NCBI RefSeq assembly: GCF_015207455.1
Contig: NZ_JADEWV010000023.1
Coordinates: 1 to 48,322, forward strand
Source: Microcoleus sp. LEGE 07076
Lineage (GTDB): Bacteria > Cyanobacteriota > Cyanobacteriia > Cyanobacteriales > Microcoleaceae
Direction of reading: 5' to 3'
Length of the DNA: 48,322 nt
Shown piece after piece: positions 1 through 8,866 of the stretch (its first letter is position 1; the number at the start of each line of letters is the position of its first letter). The notes under the pieces are model-generated. The model searched no databases and had not been told where the DNA came from. It saw only the letters and a program-made list of their open reading frames with translations. Made by a program: the position numbers and the translations under genes.

Positions 1-11
1 TCTCCATACAA

Positions 12-881
12 ATGCGAATTCTATTCACTATTGCTCACTTTTACAATCCCAGCGGCGACGGGAAACACGCTTCCCAGCGAAATGACCCGCAACCCCGACT
101 AAATGCTTTAACTGCTTGTATCACATCGCTACAAGCTTTGTACGGCAAATCTCAGTGCACGATTCACATTAGCGAATGTGCAACTATCCCAGCAAATCAA
201 GCTCAAAAACACGAAATTGACATTGTTGTTTGCACTACTCAAGGCTATCACCTCTTGCCTCAATTGCCGGTACAGCCGAGGTCTTTTATGCACCACGCTA
301 CAAAATGTGAGCCGCTGCTGTTGGGGTTTGAGTGTCAAGCAGTTTTGCGAGCGTGTCTTGACAAATACGATTACTTTTGTTATTTGGAAGATGATTTAAT
401 TCTGCACGACCCGTGGTTTTTTAGTAAATTAAATTGGTTTACACATCACGGGGGAAATGGAAATTTGCTGCAACCGAACCGTTACGAAATATCGCCTCAA
501 GGAGCTGTTTTTAAAGCATATATTGATGGGGATTTAGCGGGTGGAGCTACTGCTAAGTTTCAAAATGTGGAGGAGCAGCGGGAGTTGGCGGGAAAAATTA
601 TGGAACAGCCAATTTCTTTTGAGCGGGCTTTGAATCCTCATTCCGGTTGTTATTTTTTGAATGCGAAACAGATGGCTCACTGGGTCGAGCAGTCTCATTT
701 TTTGGACAGGGATACTAGCTTTATCGGCCCGCTGGAAAGTGCGGCGACTTTGGGGATTATGCGGACTTTTAGGGTTTACAAGTCAACTCCTTCCTATGCT
801 AATTTTTTGGAAATTCAACATTTTGGAGCGAGTTTTCTGAAGTTGATCGGTAATAAGGTGAGGATTTCGGAGGAAGGATGA
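12..881 (+). CDS. glycosyltransferase-like protein
   Basis: The 289-residue product starts with MRILFTIAHFYNP and has an acidic motif, YLEDDLILHD, near residues 122-131. That resembles the DxD-type nucleotide-sugar and metal site of GT-A glycosyltransferases. A stretch rich in aromatic residues and Gly follows (WFFSKLNWF). No signal peptide or membrane helix is visible, so a cytoplasmic enzyme is likely. The ATG lies 11 bases into the window, so upstream context is missing. The family call rests on the acidic motif and general fold logic. Donor and acceptor sugars cannot be told. Confidence 0.5.
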   Translation: MRILFTIAHFYNPSGDGKHASQRNDPQPRLNALTACITSLQALYGKSQCTIHISECATIPANQAQKHEIDIVVCTTQGYHLLPQLPVQPRSFMHHATKCEPLLLGFECQAVLRACLDKYDYFCYLEDDLILHDPWFFSKLNWFTHHGGNGNLLQPNRYEISPQGAVFKAYIDGDLAGGATAKFQNVEEQRELAGKIMEQPISFERALNPHSGCYFLNAKQMAHWVEQSHFLDRDTSFIGPLESAATLGIMRTFRVYKSTPSYANFLEIQHFGASFLKLIGNKVRISEEG

Positions 882-921
882 GTTAAGATATTCAGGTAAG
901 TTGCAATATTTGAGAGGTCGC

Positions 922-1785
922 ATGAACCAGGCAACCGAAAAGATTGTCCTTCCCTCTCCCTTCCCCAACCACACTCAATTGCCAGAGGAAGACGGCAGTT
1001 TTGTGAATAATTTTCAGGAGCATCCCCAGAGTATTATTTTAACTGATTCGATCGGGTTGGTGTTGCAGGGGCTTAATCCCGACGGGCAATATGCTATAGG
1101 CCAAGACTGCGGCATCTACTGGCGAGAAACTGAACCGCTTGAAAAGGGAGCGGAAGCTCCTGACTGGTTCTACGTGCCGAACGTACCACCAAGACTAGGA
1201 AGTCAAATTCGTCGCTCTTACGTGCTGTGGCGGGAATTCATGGCTCCGATGATTGCTTTGGAGTTCGCATCGGGAGACGGTTCCCAAGAGCGGGACACAA
1301 CACCGCTATCGTACTCTGAAGTCGGCGAGGCGCAAAGACCAGGGAAGTTTTGGGTATATGAGCGGATTGTGCGGATTCCGTATTATGGGATTTATGAAAT
1401 CAATAGTGGCAGGCTGGAGGTTTACAGCCTGAACAATGGGTTTTACCAGCAGTTGCTTCCGAACGATCGCGGTCATTATCCGATCGCGCCAATGGGCGTA
1501 GAATTAGGACTGTGGGAAGGTAGTTATCAAAACCAGACTATGCTGTGGCTGCGGTGGTGGGACAGCGAGGGCAATTTGCTGCTGACTGGTACAGAACGAG
1601 CTACTGTCGAACAGCAACGAGCTTCCTTAGCAGAGCAGGCTTTGAGTGCAGAAGCCCGAGCGCGGCGGGATGCGATTCCTCGGTTGTTGGCAATGGGATT
1701 GAATGCAGAGCAAGTAGCAGAAGCGCTGGGTTTATCTGTAGAGGAAGTTATATTAATTCCGGTTGTACCGTCAGGTGATTGTTGA
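922..1785 (+). CDS. Uma2-family (DUF820) PD-(D/E)XK nuclease-like protein
   Basis: Uma2-family restriction-endonuclease-fold protein, very abundant in filamentous cyanobacteria. The core elements are in order: APDWFYVP (Asp of the PD motif), MIALEFASGDGSQ (Glu), then GKFWVYE (Lys), followed by YYGIYEI and a strand-like region GRLEVYSL. The C-terminal 60 residues form an Ala/Arg/Glu-rich helix ending in a short helix-turn-helix-like segment (AMGLNAEQVAEALGLSVEEV), common in this family. I chose ATG 922 (MNQATEK) because GAGAGG lies just upstream. A TTG at 901 in the same frame is less likely. Biological role is unknown for the family. A repeat array of GTAGGGTGCGTC palindromes starts 65 bp downstream. 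Confidence 0.8.
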   Translation: MNQATEKIVLPSPFPNHTQLPEEDGSFVNNFQEHPQSIILTDSIGLVLQGLNPDGQYAIGQDCGIYWRETEPLEKGAEAPDWFYVPNVPPRLGSQIRRSYVLWREFMAPMIALEFASGDGSQERDTTPLSYSEVGEAQRPGKFWVYERIVRIPYYGIYEINSGRLEVYSLNNGFYQQLLPNDRGHYPIAPMGVELGLWEGSYQNQTMLWLRWWDSEGNLLLTGTERATVEQQRASLAEQALSAEARARRDAIPRLLAMGLNAEQVAEALGLSVEEVILIPVVPSGDC

Positions 1786-1850
1786 CTGTTGACGGTTTAC
1801 TGTTGACGGTTGACTCGAATTTACTATTCCGATGAATAGAGGATTTGATA

Positions 1851-2502
1851 TTAAGAAGTTGCAGCCGTAGGGTGCGTCAGTATGAAGTTAACTGCCATCG
1901 AAAAAGTCATCAATACTGACGCACCTTATTTGTAGTTGTAGGGTGCGTCAGTTCTTAAATTATCAATTATTCCTCAAAAACTCTGACTGACGCACCCTAC
2001 TAAAATCCTATTTTTAAGAAGTTGCAGCCGTAGGGTGCGTCAGTATGAAGTTAACTGCCATCGAAAAAGTCATCAATACTGACGCACCTTATTTGTAGTT
2101 GTAGGGTGCGTCAGTTCTTAAATTATCAATTATTCCTCAAAAACTCTGACTGACGCACCCTACTAAAATCCTATTTTTAAGAAGTTGCAGCCGTAGGGTG
2201 CGTCAGTATGAAGTTAACTGCCATCGAAAAAGTCATCAATACTGACGCACCTTATTTGTAGTTGTAGGGTGCGTCAGTTCTTAAATTATCAATTATTCCT
2301 CAAAAACTCTGACTGACGCACCCTACTAAAATCCTATTTTTAAGAAGTTGCAGCCGTAGGGTGCGTCAGTATGAAGTTAACTGCCATCGAAAAAGTCATC
2401 AATACTGACGCACCTTATTTGTAGTTGTAGGGTGCGTCAGTTCTTAAATTATCAATTATTCCTCAAAAACTCTGACTGACGCACCCTACTAAAATCCTAT
2501 TT
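1851..2502. repeat. tandem array, four identical 163-bp units
   Basis: Four copies of a 163-bp unit start at 1851, 2014, 2177 and 2340. I see no difference between copies. Each unit carries two imperfect palindromes of about 63 bp, both beginning GTAGGGTGCGTCAG and ending in the complementary GACGCACC (first unit: 1867-1929 and 1938-2000). A fifth partial start, TTAAGAAGT, at 2503-2511 is also the stop-codon end of the MOSC gene. Perfect identity points to recent expansion. It is not a CRISPR array: there are no variable spacers. Confidence 0.95.
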
Positions 2503-3306
2503 TTAAGAAGTCAAAACATCGCCGATTTTAACTGTGCCGCTGTTGATAATTTTGGCTAAAACTCCGGTTTGTGCGTGACCGAATTTTTGTTGCAGCAAAC
2601 TGAGTAGGGGAATATCCCGATCGCCCGTTTCTGGATTTACTTCTATGTTGACACAGCGACCGATTCGTGCTGTAACTTCTATGCGCGCCGTGCCTAATTG
2701 AAACTGTTTTCCGATTAACTCAAATTCCGACCACGCTTCCATGCCTTCTAGCACAATGTTCGGGCGAAATCGGCGCACGTCTGTGTTTTGGTGGGCGATT
2801 TCGGTTAATTGGTCTAATGTGGCTTGACTGAGTAAAGAAATGTGTACGGGTGCTCGATCGGGATAGCGAGTTTCGCCGCTGCTGTCGCCGATTAAGCGCA
2901 AAGGTGCAAGCTGCGGGTGTCTCGCTTCTTTTGTGGATTCAATTGCGGCCAGATATTCGCTAAAAAAGCTGCTGATGCGATCGCGCCCCGCTGCTGTGTT
3001 CGTTGCTGCTGATAACACTGCAACTCCTTGACGCTGGACTGTTAAAACGGTCGTTTCCGGTTGATAATCGCATTCTAAAGCTGCTAAATGCGGCCAATCG
3101 TTTTGGACGGCTAAATGTTTTTTGCTCATCCAAGGTACATTTTCGGCGGGCATTTTTGCAGCTTCAAGATTATCTGCAAACATTAAGGCAAAAGCGCGAT
3201 CGCCCTTAATTCCATGTCCTGCTGTTAAGGCAAACTCCGACATTTCTTGCGGTGTCAGCCCTTTAATTGGATAAATGAATAACTGTTTTATGGTTGCTAA
3301 TGTCAT
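2503..3306 (-). CDS. MOSC-domain protein (MOSC N-terminal barrel plus MOSC)
   Basis: The product has 267 residues. The N-terminal MOSC_N beta-barrel is seen in IKQLFIYPIKGLTPQEM and GIKGDRAFAL. The MOSC core near residues 150-265 includes the conserved Cys segment ARIGRCVNIEVNPETGDRD, whose Cys is the expected sulfur-carrying or molybdenum-ligand residue in MOSC/YcbX/mARC proteins. The family acts in molybdenum-cofactor-dependent reduction of N-hydroxylated compounds or in sulfur transfer. The specific substrate is not known here. The ATG at 3306 is clear. The stop codon TAA coincides with the last partial unit of the 163-bp array, so the array abuts the 3' end exactly. Confidence 0.85.
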   Translation of the reverse strand: MTLATIKQLFIYPIKGLTPQEMSEFALTAGHGIKGDRAFALMFADNLEAAKMPAENVPWMSKKHLAVQNDWPHLAALECDYQPETTVLTVQRQGVAVLSAATNTAAGRDRISSFFSEYLAAIESTKEARHPQLAPLRLIGDSSGETRYPDRAPVHISLLSQATLDQLTEIAHQNTDVRRFRPNIVLEGMEAWSEFELIGKQFQLGTARIEVTARIGRCVNIEVNPETGDRDIPLLSLLQQKFGHAQTGVLAKIINSGTVKIGDVLTS

Positions 3307-3343
3307 ATTTTTTTAGCTACGCTTCCATTTTAACTGAACTCTT

Positions 3344-3374
3344 GTCCCCCCCTTACTAAGGGGGGCTAGGGGGG
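3344..3374. repeat. CCCCCCTTACTAAGGGGGG palindrome
   Basis: A C-run, the centre CTTACTAAG and a G-run form a near-perfect palindrome, followed by CTAGGGGGG. It lies between the divergent ends of the ABM and MOSC genes, upstream of the MOSC gene. It resembles the short dispersed palindromes common in cyanobacterial spacers. Confidence 0.7.
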
Positions 3375-3420
3375 TACAAGCTAATTCAAAAACATTAATA
3401 AAATTGCTATAAATAGCCGA

Positions 3421-3720
3421 TTAAGCTAGCAATTCATAGCGGCGGATATCGGGAGACCCAACGGCCAAACCGTCTAATTTTTGCACCGCGTCTTGAAGGT
3501 GAGTTGAACCGAGATGCAGTTCAAGCAAATCTGCACTTTCCCACTCTTCAACAAAGGTAAAATCTGTGGGATCGGCTTGATTTTGCAACAGTTCGTATTT
3601 GATGCAGCCTTTTTCTTGGCGAGTTGGCTCTACAATGCTCAGCAGCAGGGATTTAAGTTCTGCTACTTTGTCGGGAAAGGCGGCGAGGCGGGCGACTACT
3701 CGCAAGGTTGGTTTGGACAT
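3421..3720 (-). CDS. ABM-domain (antibiotic biosynthesis monooxygenase-like) protein
   Basis: A ferredoxin-like ABM fold of 99 residues. Typical signs are LRVVARLAAFPDKVAELKSLL, then EKGCIKYELLQNQADPTDF, TFVEEWES and the terminal helix LELHLGSTHLQDAV. Relatives include YgiN-type quinol monooxygenases and Dabb-like small proteins, mostly dimeric. Whether it is catalytic cannot be read from the sequence. I chose ATG 3720 (MSKPTLR) over an in-frame TTG at 3735. It is a single-gene unit oriented like the MOSC gene but separated from it by a palindrome. Confidence 0.8.
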   Translation of the reverse strand: MSKPTLRVVARLAAFPDKVAELKSLLLSIVEPTRQEKGCIKYELLQNQADPTDFTFVEEWESADLLELHLGSTHLQDAVQKLDGLAVGSPDIRRYELLA

Positions 3721-3865
3721 AGCGTAAAAAAACAAGCTGTTATGGCGATCGAATTTACCGATTTTTATTTGGCAAACTTAACAATAGAGGATTTCAATTA
3801 AAATAACCTAAACAGGTCGATCGGTCAACAGCCAGCATAATCTTGCCAAGACGCGCTCAAGTCTC

Positions 3866-3931
3866 AGAAACCCGGTTGATATCCAAAATTCTTCGTTACC
3901 AACCGCAGAACCTCGTCTAAACCGGCTTTCT
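3866..3931. repeat. degenerate copy of the 64-bp AGAAACCGGGTTT palindrome family
   Basis: Begins AGAAACCCGGTT and ends ACCGGCTTTCT, with an interior (TTCGTTACCAACCGCAGAA) aligning to the copy at 33073-33136. It has decayed compared with the three cleaner copies at 31911, 33073 and 36380. The 308-bp spacer 3736-4043 holds this copy and a heptamer tract and no gene that I can see. Confidence 0.65.
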
Positions 3932-3993
3932 TGGTATATTCTTCCTTCTTCCCTTTTCCTGATGACGTTGGACGTTCGATCGGGGGGGGCAGC

Positions 3994-4038
3994 ACTAATG
4001 ACTGATGACTAATGACTAATGACTAATGACTAATGACT
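3994..4038. repeat. heptanucleotide tandem repeat TAATGAC
   Basis: About six units of TAATGAC, one with a substitution (TGATGAC). It is one of several 7-bp-period tracts in this window and sits immediately after the stop codon of the minus-strand gene that follows. Confidence 0.9.
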
Positions 4039-4043
4039 TCTTC

Positions 4044-4721
4044 TCAATCTTTGGGATAAAATCGCTTTTTTTCTGTAGAATATTCCCAGGCGAGATTCTC
4101 CGGGTCTTTTTCGCGGCTCCACTCAGCAAACTCGGGCTTAATTTTCCATTTGCCGATCGTAGTTGCGTGAACTTTGAACCGGCGGGATAGTTCTGTCTGG
4201 GTAAAAGAGATTTTGGGTTTTTCAGGAGTCTTGCTTTGAGCGATCGGAAATAAATTTGGCTTTTTATCTTGTGCTTTTTCCCGATTTGCGGGATGCTCTC
4301 GAACAGCTATTGCCACGTTAGGTGTTTCGCTTTGATTGACAGTTGGAGCTATTTGAAAATAATACAAAATTCCGCCTTGTTCCGTCACTTCAAAATCCGC
4401 GGCAAACTCAGAGGCCCTTTCGTCGAGATATTCTTGAACCTTTTCTCCGGGGAGTTTTGCATTCATCGCCAAATCCAAAGCCGTAACTCGCCCTTGATTT
4501 TCTTTGATTAACCTGTAGAAAACCGAGTCTAAATGAGCGAGTTTGTGTTTTTGCTGCTGCTGGTAGAGCTTGTAAGCCCAAGCAATTCCGGCTGTGGTGG
4601 CGATCGCCCAAAACATCGTTCCCGACTCGAAACTGGCAACCGCCGTCAAGCAAATAGGCAAAAGCAGGGTAAGATATCCCCAAATGCTGCCCTTCTGTAG
4701 GTTATTGCTGTTTTTGACCAT
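4044..4721 (-). CDS. conserved hypothetical protein, two membrane helices plus DNA-binding-like helices
   Basis: About 225 residues from ATG 4721 (MVKNSNN); an in-frame TTG at 4730 is less likely. Two hydrophobic segments near residues 15-55 (YLTLLLPICLTAVASF and MFWAIATTAGIAWAYKLY) are followed by a basic cytosolic part. Residues about 65-110 resemble a winged-helix segment (FYRLIKENQGRVTALDLAM then YLDERASEFAADFEV). The C-terminus has a second helix-turn-helix-like stretch (FTQTELSRRFKVHATTIGKW). I do not recognise a named function. A membrane-tethered nucleic-acid-binding protein is possible but inferred only. Confidence 0.65.
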   Translation of the reverse strand: MVKNSNNLQKGSIWGYLTLLLPICLTAVASFESGTMFWAIATTAGIAWAYKLYQQQQKHKLAHLDSVFYRLIKENQGRVTALDLAMNAKLPGEKVQEYLDERASEFAADFEVTEQGGILYYFQIAPTVNQSETPNVAIAVREHPANREKAQDKKPNLFPIAQSKTPEKPKISFTQTELSRRFKVHATTIGKWKIKPEFAEWSREKDPENLAWEYSTEKKRFYPKD

Positions 4722-4856
4722 AGTTCCCAAACAGGTACGTAGTTTAGCTTAGCAGAGCGTGTCAGGATGCCGCGAAAGTGTTTTGACTGTCTGTCGATCG
4801 CTGGCGCACTCTACTACCTCATCCCAGAATCTACTTTTTTTTGCAACCGAGGATTC

Positions 4857-5336
4857 ATGTACTTTTTTCGCAAACAGATTGCCATCCTGTTCGTAGTTGT
4901 TGCTTGCTGTATGCTGGCGGTTAGTTGCGGCGAAAGCCGAACTGTCCAGTGTACTAAATTTACAGAAATTGTCACCAAAGGCAACACTCTCATCGAGCTT
5001 AAGAAAGACAGCAACGATGTTGCAAGCACCAAGAACTTAGCTAAAGATTTGAACCAGATAGCGAAACAACTTGAGGCTTTGGAAATCACAGATGCCACTC
5101 TCAAAGAGATTCAAGGCTCATCTGTTAAATCCTTCCGCTCCATAGGTGAATCGCTCGGCGACATAGCCAAAGCTCTTGAGGCAGGAAATCAGGCTACTAC
5201 CAGTATAAAAGGTCGAGAGCAAATTCAAAAAGCTAGAGCAGATATTATCCGAGCCGGACAGCAGGCGAATCAAGCAGCAGAAAATCTAGACGCTTTGACC
5301 GGCAAACTGATTAAATATTGTAAGAGCGATCGGTAA
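4857..5336 (+). CDS. putative lipoprotein, helical
   Basis: The start is ATG 4857 (MYFFRKQIAILF), preceded by GAGG. A lipoprotein signal follows: basic start, hydrophobic core FVVVACCML, and lipobox LAVSC with the lipidated Cys at residue 24. The mature part of about 135 residues is Lys/Glu/Ala-rich and almost entirely helical (KNLAKDLNQIAKQLEALE, KAGNQATT-like linkers, QANQAAENLDALTGKL), with a second Cys-containing C-terminus IKYCKSDR. It is expected on the periplasmic face of a membrane. Family function is unknown; it resembles cyanobacterial helical-bundle lipoproteins. Confidence 0.7.
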   Translation: MYFFRKQIAILFVVVACCMLAVSCGESRTVQCTKFTEIVTKGNTLIELKKDSNDVASTKNLAKDLNQIAKQLEALEITDATLKEIQGSSVKSFRSIGESLGDIAKALEAGNQATTSIKGREQIQKARADIIRAGQQANQAAENLDALTGKLIKYCKSDR

Positions 5337-5411
5337 AGGCTAAGAGTGCGTGAGTTTTGAGTGCGTGAGTTTTGAGTTTGAGCAAGGCATCGCCTTCATC
5401 TAGCATCTACT

Positions 5412-5496
5412 AATTCCCAATCACCTATTCCCAATCACCCATTCCCAATCACCCATTCCCAATCACCCATTCCCAATTACCCATTCCCAATTACCA
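5412..5496. repeat. heptanucleotide tandem repeat CCCAATC / ACCCATT
   Basis: Alternating 7-mers CCCAATC and ACCCATT fill the spacer between the lipoprotein gene and the convergent gene that ends at 5500. The later units carry a C-to-T change (CCCAATT). Confidence 0.9.
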
Positions 5497-5499
5497 AAT

Positions 5500-6000
5500 T
5501 TAGTGATGAATTTCTAGATTCAAAATATAGCGGCCGAGTTGCACTTTTTCCGACCACAACTCGTATTCTAACCGCAGGTGTTCCGGTTCCGGCTTTCCTG
5601 TCAGAGTCAAGTTGCGGGTGAAGTTGCGGAGGCGCAACTGTTCGGGAGTCGCCAGCGATTCGCCTTGAAGCCAGTAACGGCTCAGCCCGTACATTCCGCG
5701 TTCCCAGCAGTGGCGGTAGCTGTATTTGCCGTTTCCTTGCATGGTCATAATCACTCGATAGGGCGAAACTTCTAGCCACAGCAACCGGGGTTTTGCGGTT
5801 GTTGGCAAGATAGCAACTTCCTCTGCCGATTCGTTGTCGTCGGAAAATTGGCGATCGAGTATTGCTGGTTCGTGCAACAACAAGTGAAATCGATCGCGGT
5901 CTTTTTGATAAAGCGTACCAGCGGTTTCAACAAATGACCACAAAGGTAAATCTGTGGATACCAGCGATAAACTTACAGGCTTGCGGTGATGCGTCAGCAT
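5500..6000 (-). CDS. conserved hypothetical protein (cyanobacterial)
   Basis: The product has 166 residues and is soluble, with no signal peptide or membrane helix. It is strand-rich with aromatic and basic clusters (LLWLEVSPYRVIMTMQG, YSYRHCWERGMYGLSRYWLQGE) and alternating hydrophobic strands at the C-terminus (LRLEYELWSEKVQLGRYILNLEIHH). The ATG at 6000 (MLTHHRK) has no competing upstream start. It resembles single-copy cyanobacterial proteins of unknown function. I cannot assign a role, and it is transcribed alone. Confidence 0.6.
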   Translation of the reverse strand: MLTHHRKPVSLSLVSTDLPLWSFVETAGTLYQKDRDRFHLLLHEPAILDRQFSDDNESAEEVAILPTTAKPRLLWLEVSPYRVIMTMQGNGKYSYRHCWERGMYGLSRYWLQGESLATPEQLRLRNFTRNLTLTGKPEPEHLRLEYELWSEKVQLGRYILNLEIHH

Positions 6001-6439
6001 AAATAAAAGTGTAGGAGTTATGGTGGATCGGGCGTTTGAGATTTTAGAGCTGAGACTTTAGACTTTAGATTGGCTCAGTTGCAAATTCCGGATATTTTAG
6101 TTAAAAAAAATAAAAAATGTACAAGTAGCAATCGAAAATCTAAAATTGTTGGGTCAAAATTCAATCATCTGCTCGATAATTGAGAGCAGAACCTGAAATT
6201 TACGCAGATTTACGGAGTAGTGTTTGTGAAATTAAGCTAAACTCTCTAAAGTTGCATCTGCTCTCCTCCGTCGCTGATACGAGTTTGACAAAATAATGGA
6301 ACTGTCGGCCCCTGTTCCCAACCCTTATGGGGTCAGTCATCTCCCATTATCAAATTTTCAATCTCAAATCTCAAATGGTATGACTCAGGACTGGGAAAAG
6401 GGTAGGATAGCTAACACCGTCCCATCCTAGTTTATCTCA
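6001..6439. other. 439-bp spacer between divergent genes
   Basis: It separates the hypothetical gene ending upstream (minus strand) from aroA (plus strand), so it should hold both promoters. It has short dispersed A/T-rich pieces (GACTTTAGACTTTAGATT and AATCTCAAATCTCAAAT). I see no open frame worth calling, no RNA gene and no strong terminator. Confidence 0.5.
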
Positions 6440-7795
6440 ATGCAAGCTGATATTATAACTACTTCGCTTCTGGGCGAAAGTCAAACTTTAAGCATTCAAA
6501 AACCTGCGTCAGGCTTGTCGCTGAAAGGGAGGATTCGAGTTCCGGGCGATAAGTCGATTTCTCACCGAGCTTTGATGTTGGGTGCGATCGCCAGCGGTGA
6601 AACTACGATTGAAGGACTGCTGCTAGGAGAGGACCCCCGCAGCACGGCTAAATGTTTCTCGCTCCTGGGAGCCTCGGTTTCCGAACTCAACGCGGAACGG
6701 GTGACAGTCCGGGGCGTGGGAATTGGCGAGTTGCAGGAGCCTGTGGAAGTCTTGGACGCGGGCAATTCCGGCACGACGATGCGGTTGATGTTGGGAATTT
6801 TAGCGTCTCATCCGGGGCGTTTTTTTGCGGTAACGGGTGACAGTTCTTTGCGATCGCGCCCCATGTCGCGCGTCATTAAACCGCTGCAACAAATGGGAGC
6901 GCAAATTTGGGGTAGAAAGAGCAATTCTTTAGCTCCCTTAGCGATAGTCGGACAGCAGTTAAAACCGATTCACTACCCTTCGCCGATCGCCTCTGCTCAA
7001 GTTAAATCCTGCATTTTGCTGGCCGGTTTGATGGCTGAGGGAGAAACTACAGTCACAGAACCCGCTCTGTCGCGGGATCACAGCGAGCGGATGCTGCGGG
7101 CGTTCGGAGCAAAATTGAGTGTCGATCCTGAAACTTGCAGCGTGACAGTCACTGGGCCGACACAACTGCAAGGACAGAATGTGATTGTACCGGGGGATAT
7201 TAGTTCGGCGGCATTTTGGCTGGTGGCTGGGGCGATCGTCCCGGGTTCCGAACTCGTCGTCGAAAATGTCGGCGTGAACCCAACTCGCACGGGCATTTTG
7301 GAAGCTTTGGAGATGATGGGGGCCGACATTGAACTGCAAAATCAGCGAGAGGCGGCTGGGGAACCGGTAGCGGATATTTTGGTTCGCGGCGGCGGCCAAT
7401 TGCGGGGATGCACCATTGCTGGCGACTTAATTCCCCGACTGATTGACGAAATCCCGATTTTGGCAGTAGCGGCGGCTTTTGCCAACGGTACTACCATCAT
7501 TAGAAATGCGGCCGAGTTGCGAGTCAAAGAGAGCGATCGACTGGCCGTGACTGCTGCGGAACTCAACCGCATGGGAGCCAAAATTACCGAGTTACCTGAC
7601 GGTTTAGAAATTACCGGCGGAACTCCTTTAACTGGCGCGGATGTTGACAGTTACACCGACCACAGAATTGCGATGAGTTTGGCGATCGCAGCCCTGAATG
7701 CCACAGGTGTTACTAACATTCACCGCGCCGAAGCAGCCGCCATTTCCTACCCCGATTTTACCGCTACTTTGCAACAAGTTTGCCATCCAACTTAA
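6440..7795 (+). CDS. aroA: 3-phosphoshikimate 1-carboxyvinyltransferase (EPSP synthase)
   Basis: Catalyses the sixth shikimate-pathway step, joining PEP to shikimate 3-phosphate. The 451-residue length fits. Diagnostic motifs are [18 protein letters not shown] near residue 35 (substrate-binding Lys, Ser and Arg), [24 protein letters not shown], the catalytic region [15 protein letters not shown], and RVKESDRL near the C-terminal third, then [16 protein letters not shown]. The RPM-type loop resembles the Bacillus/CP4 subgroup rather than E. coli (from memory of family motifs). An N-terminal extension of about 20 residues precedes the fold. It is transcribed alone; the pheA gene of the same wider pathway lies 32 kb away. 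Confidence 0.97.
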   Translation: MQADIITTSLLGESQTLSIQKPASGLSLKGRIRVPGDKSISHRALMLGAIASGETTIEGLLLGEDPRSTAKCFSLLGASVSELNAERVTVRGVGIGELQEPVEVLDAGNSGTTMRLMLGILASHPGRFFAVTGDSSLRSRPMSRVIKPLQQMGAQIWGRKSNSLAPLAIVGQQLKPIHYPSPIASAQVKSCILLAGLMAEGETTVTEPALSRDHSERMLRAFGAKLSVDPETCSVTVTGPTQLQGQNVIVPGDISSAAFWLVAGAIVPGSELVVENVGVNPTRTGILEALEMMGADIELQNQREAAGEPVADILVRGGGQLRGCTIAGDLIPRLIDEIPILAVAAAFANGTTIIRNAAELRVKESDRLAVTAAELNRMGAKITELPDGLEITGGTPLTGADVDSYTDHRIAMSLAIAALNATGVTNIHRAEAAAISYPDFTATLQQVCHPT

Positions 7796-7808
7796 GATTG
7801 GGCATTGG

Positions 7809-7843
7809 GCATTGGTTATTGGTTATTGGTTATTGGTTATTGG
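7809..7843. repeat. heptanucleotide tandem repeat TTATTGG
   Basis: Four to five units of TTATTGG directly after aroA. The 440-bp spacer 7796-8235 has no gene. It consists of this tract, two miniature inverted-repeat elements and another period-7 tract. Confidence 0.9.
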
Positions 7844-7926
7844 TACAGCCTCACCAATAACCATTAACCGCTAACCAATGACTCACAACTAATCACCAAT
7901 AACTGATGACTGATGACCAATAACTA

Positions 7927-8025
7927 AGGATCGCGAATTAAATAATTTACACATAATTGTGGGACGGGCGTCCCGCCCATCCCACAAGAACAATAAAAAT
8001 GGTAAGTTATTTAATTCTCATTCCT
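7927..8025. mobile_element. miniature inverted-repeat element, family A, copy 1
   Basis: A 99-bp segment with terminal inverted repeats AGGATCGCGAATTAAATAA and its imperfect complement ending TTTAATTCTCATTCCT. A strong internal hairpin GGGACGGGCGTCCCGCCCATCCC lies off centre (loop-free palindromic GC core). A copy in opposite orientation is at 19813-19910. No coding capacity. Confidence 0.8.
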
Positions 8026-8058
8026 AATTACCAATAACTGATGACCAATAACCACTGA

Positions 8059-8177
8059 TACCAAATCCGGGTAACATACCCCTTGATGATTCGGCGGTTG
8101 AAACCGCATCATCTACACAAACGATGTCGGCCGGAGCCCACTGGTTGATAAACGGTATCCCAAACCCGAATTTGGTA
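8059..8177. mobile_element. miniature inverted-repeat element, family B
   Basis: 119 bp bounded by TACCAAATCCGGGT on the left and ACCCGAATTTGGTA on the right (imperfect, one mismatch). The interior repeats the inverted pair GGTAACATACC/GGTATCCCAAA and contains GCGGTTGAAACCGC. A shorter related end (TAACCCGGATTGGGTA) is near 15040. No coding capacity. Confidence 0.65.
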
Positions 8178-8179
8178 CG

Positions 8180-8231
8180 ACTGATGACCACTAACTAATG
8201 ACCACTAACTAATGACCACTAACTAATGACT
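8180..8231. repeat. period-7/14 tandem repeat (CACTAACTAATGAC)
   Basis: Three units of the 14-mer CACTAACTAATGAC, itself two related heptamers, end at the stop codon of the minus-strand CAAD gene. Confidence 0.9.
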
Positions 8232-8235
8232 TCCT

Positions 8236-8670
8236 CTAAGAATCTTTACCTACAACTTGTTCTTTAAAAGAATCAACTTCGGTTAATAACTCTTGGCGGG
8301 TAGAAGCCTTGAGGAGATAGCGGTAAACAAACCAACCCGTATATCCCATGCCAATCAACTCAAAAACTGGAGTTACCAAAGGGACATCGTTAAGAGCAGC
8401 TAAAACTCCCAGCATTACCTTAATACTAATACCGCCTGCCAGGATTAAACCAACTGTGATCAGAGGCTTTTGGTATTCAGTAAAAAAACTGGAGAGATAG
8501 ACTGGAAGTTCTGACAAAATTGTGAGAACTTGGTCTTTAATATCTTGGAACTGGCTTGTCGGTGTTTCTGGGGTCACTGTAGTCATGACCCCCGGTTCGT
8601 CAACCACCAGGTCTACTGTGACGACTTCATCAATCGTTTGTGTCTCGTCAGAAAAGTTAGCTTGTGTCAT
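8236..8670 (-). CDS. CURT1/CAAD-domain thylakoid membrane protein
   Basis: A 144-residue protein: acidic N-terminal tail (about 45 residues), an amphipathic helix QFQDIKDQVLTILSELPVYLSSFF, two membrane helices (KPLITVGLILAGGISIKVML and VTPVFELIGMGYTGWFVYRYL), and a C-terminal amphipathic helix (STRQELLTEVDSFKEQVVG). This is the CAAD layout found in CURT1, which bends thylakoid membranes in plants and cyanobacteria (CurT in Synechocystis). Cyanobacteria carry several CAAD proteins, so whether this one is the CurT orthologue is open. It is transcribed alone, with GGAGG in front of ATG 8670. Confidence 0.85.
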   Translation of the reverse strand: MTQANFSDETQTIDEVVTVDLVVDEPGVMTTVTPETPTSQFQDIKDQVLTILSELPVYLSSFFTEYQKPLITVGLILAGGISIKVMLGVLAALNDVPLVTPVFELIGMGYTGWFVYRYLLKASTRQELLTEVDSFKEQVVGKDS

Positions 8671-8866
8671 TTGATACTTCCTCCGGTGTCAAGTAAAATT
8701 GCAGGCTTGGAATTGCTAGCAGTGTAATTCTCCGGCAATTAGCGCAGGATTCTGGCAGCCGGGACTAATTGATGAGATTAAGCCAGACCTTCACAAATTG
8801 CAAGCAAAAATAAGCATATGAGTTGATTTTAAACAATTGCCCTCGCTGCTAAATCGCTCTTTTGAC

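Noticed and set aside
1851..2502. CRISPR array
   Set aside because: The 163-bp units are identical throughout; there are no short repeats with unique spacers and no cas genes.
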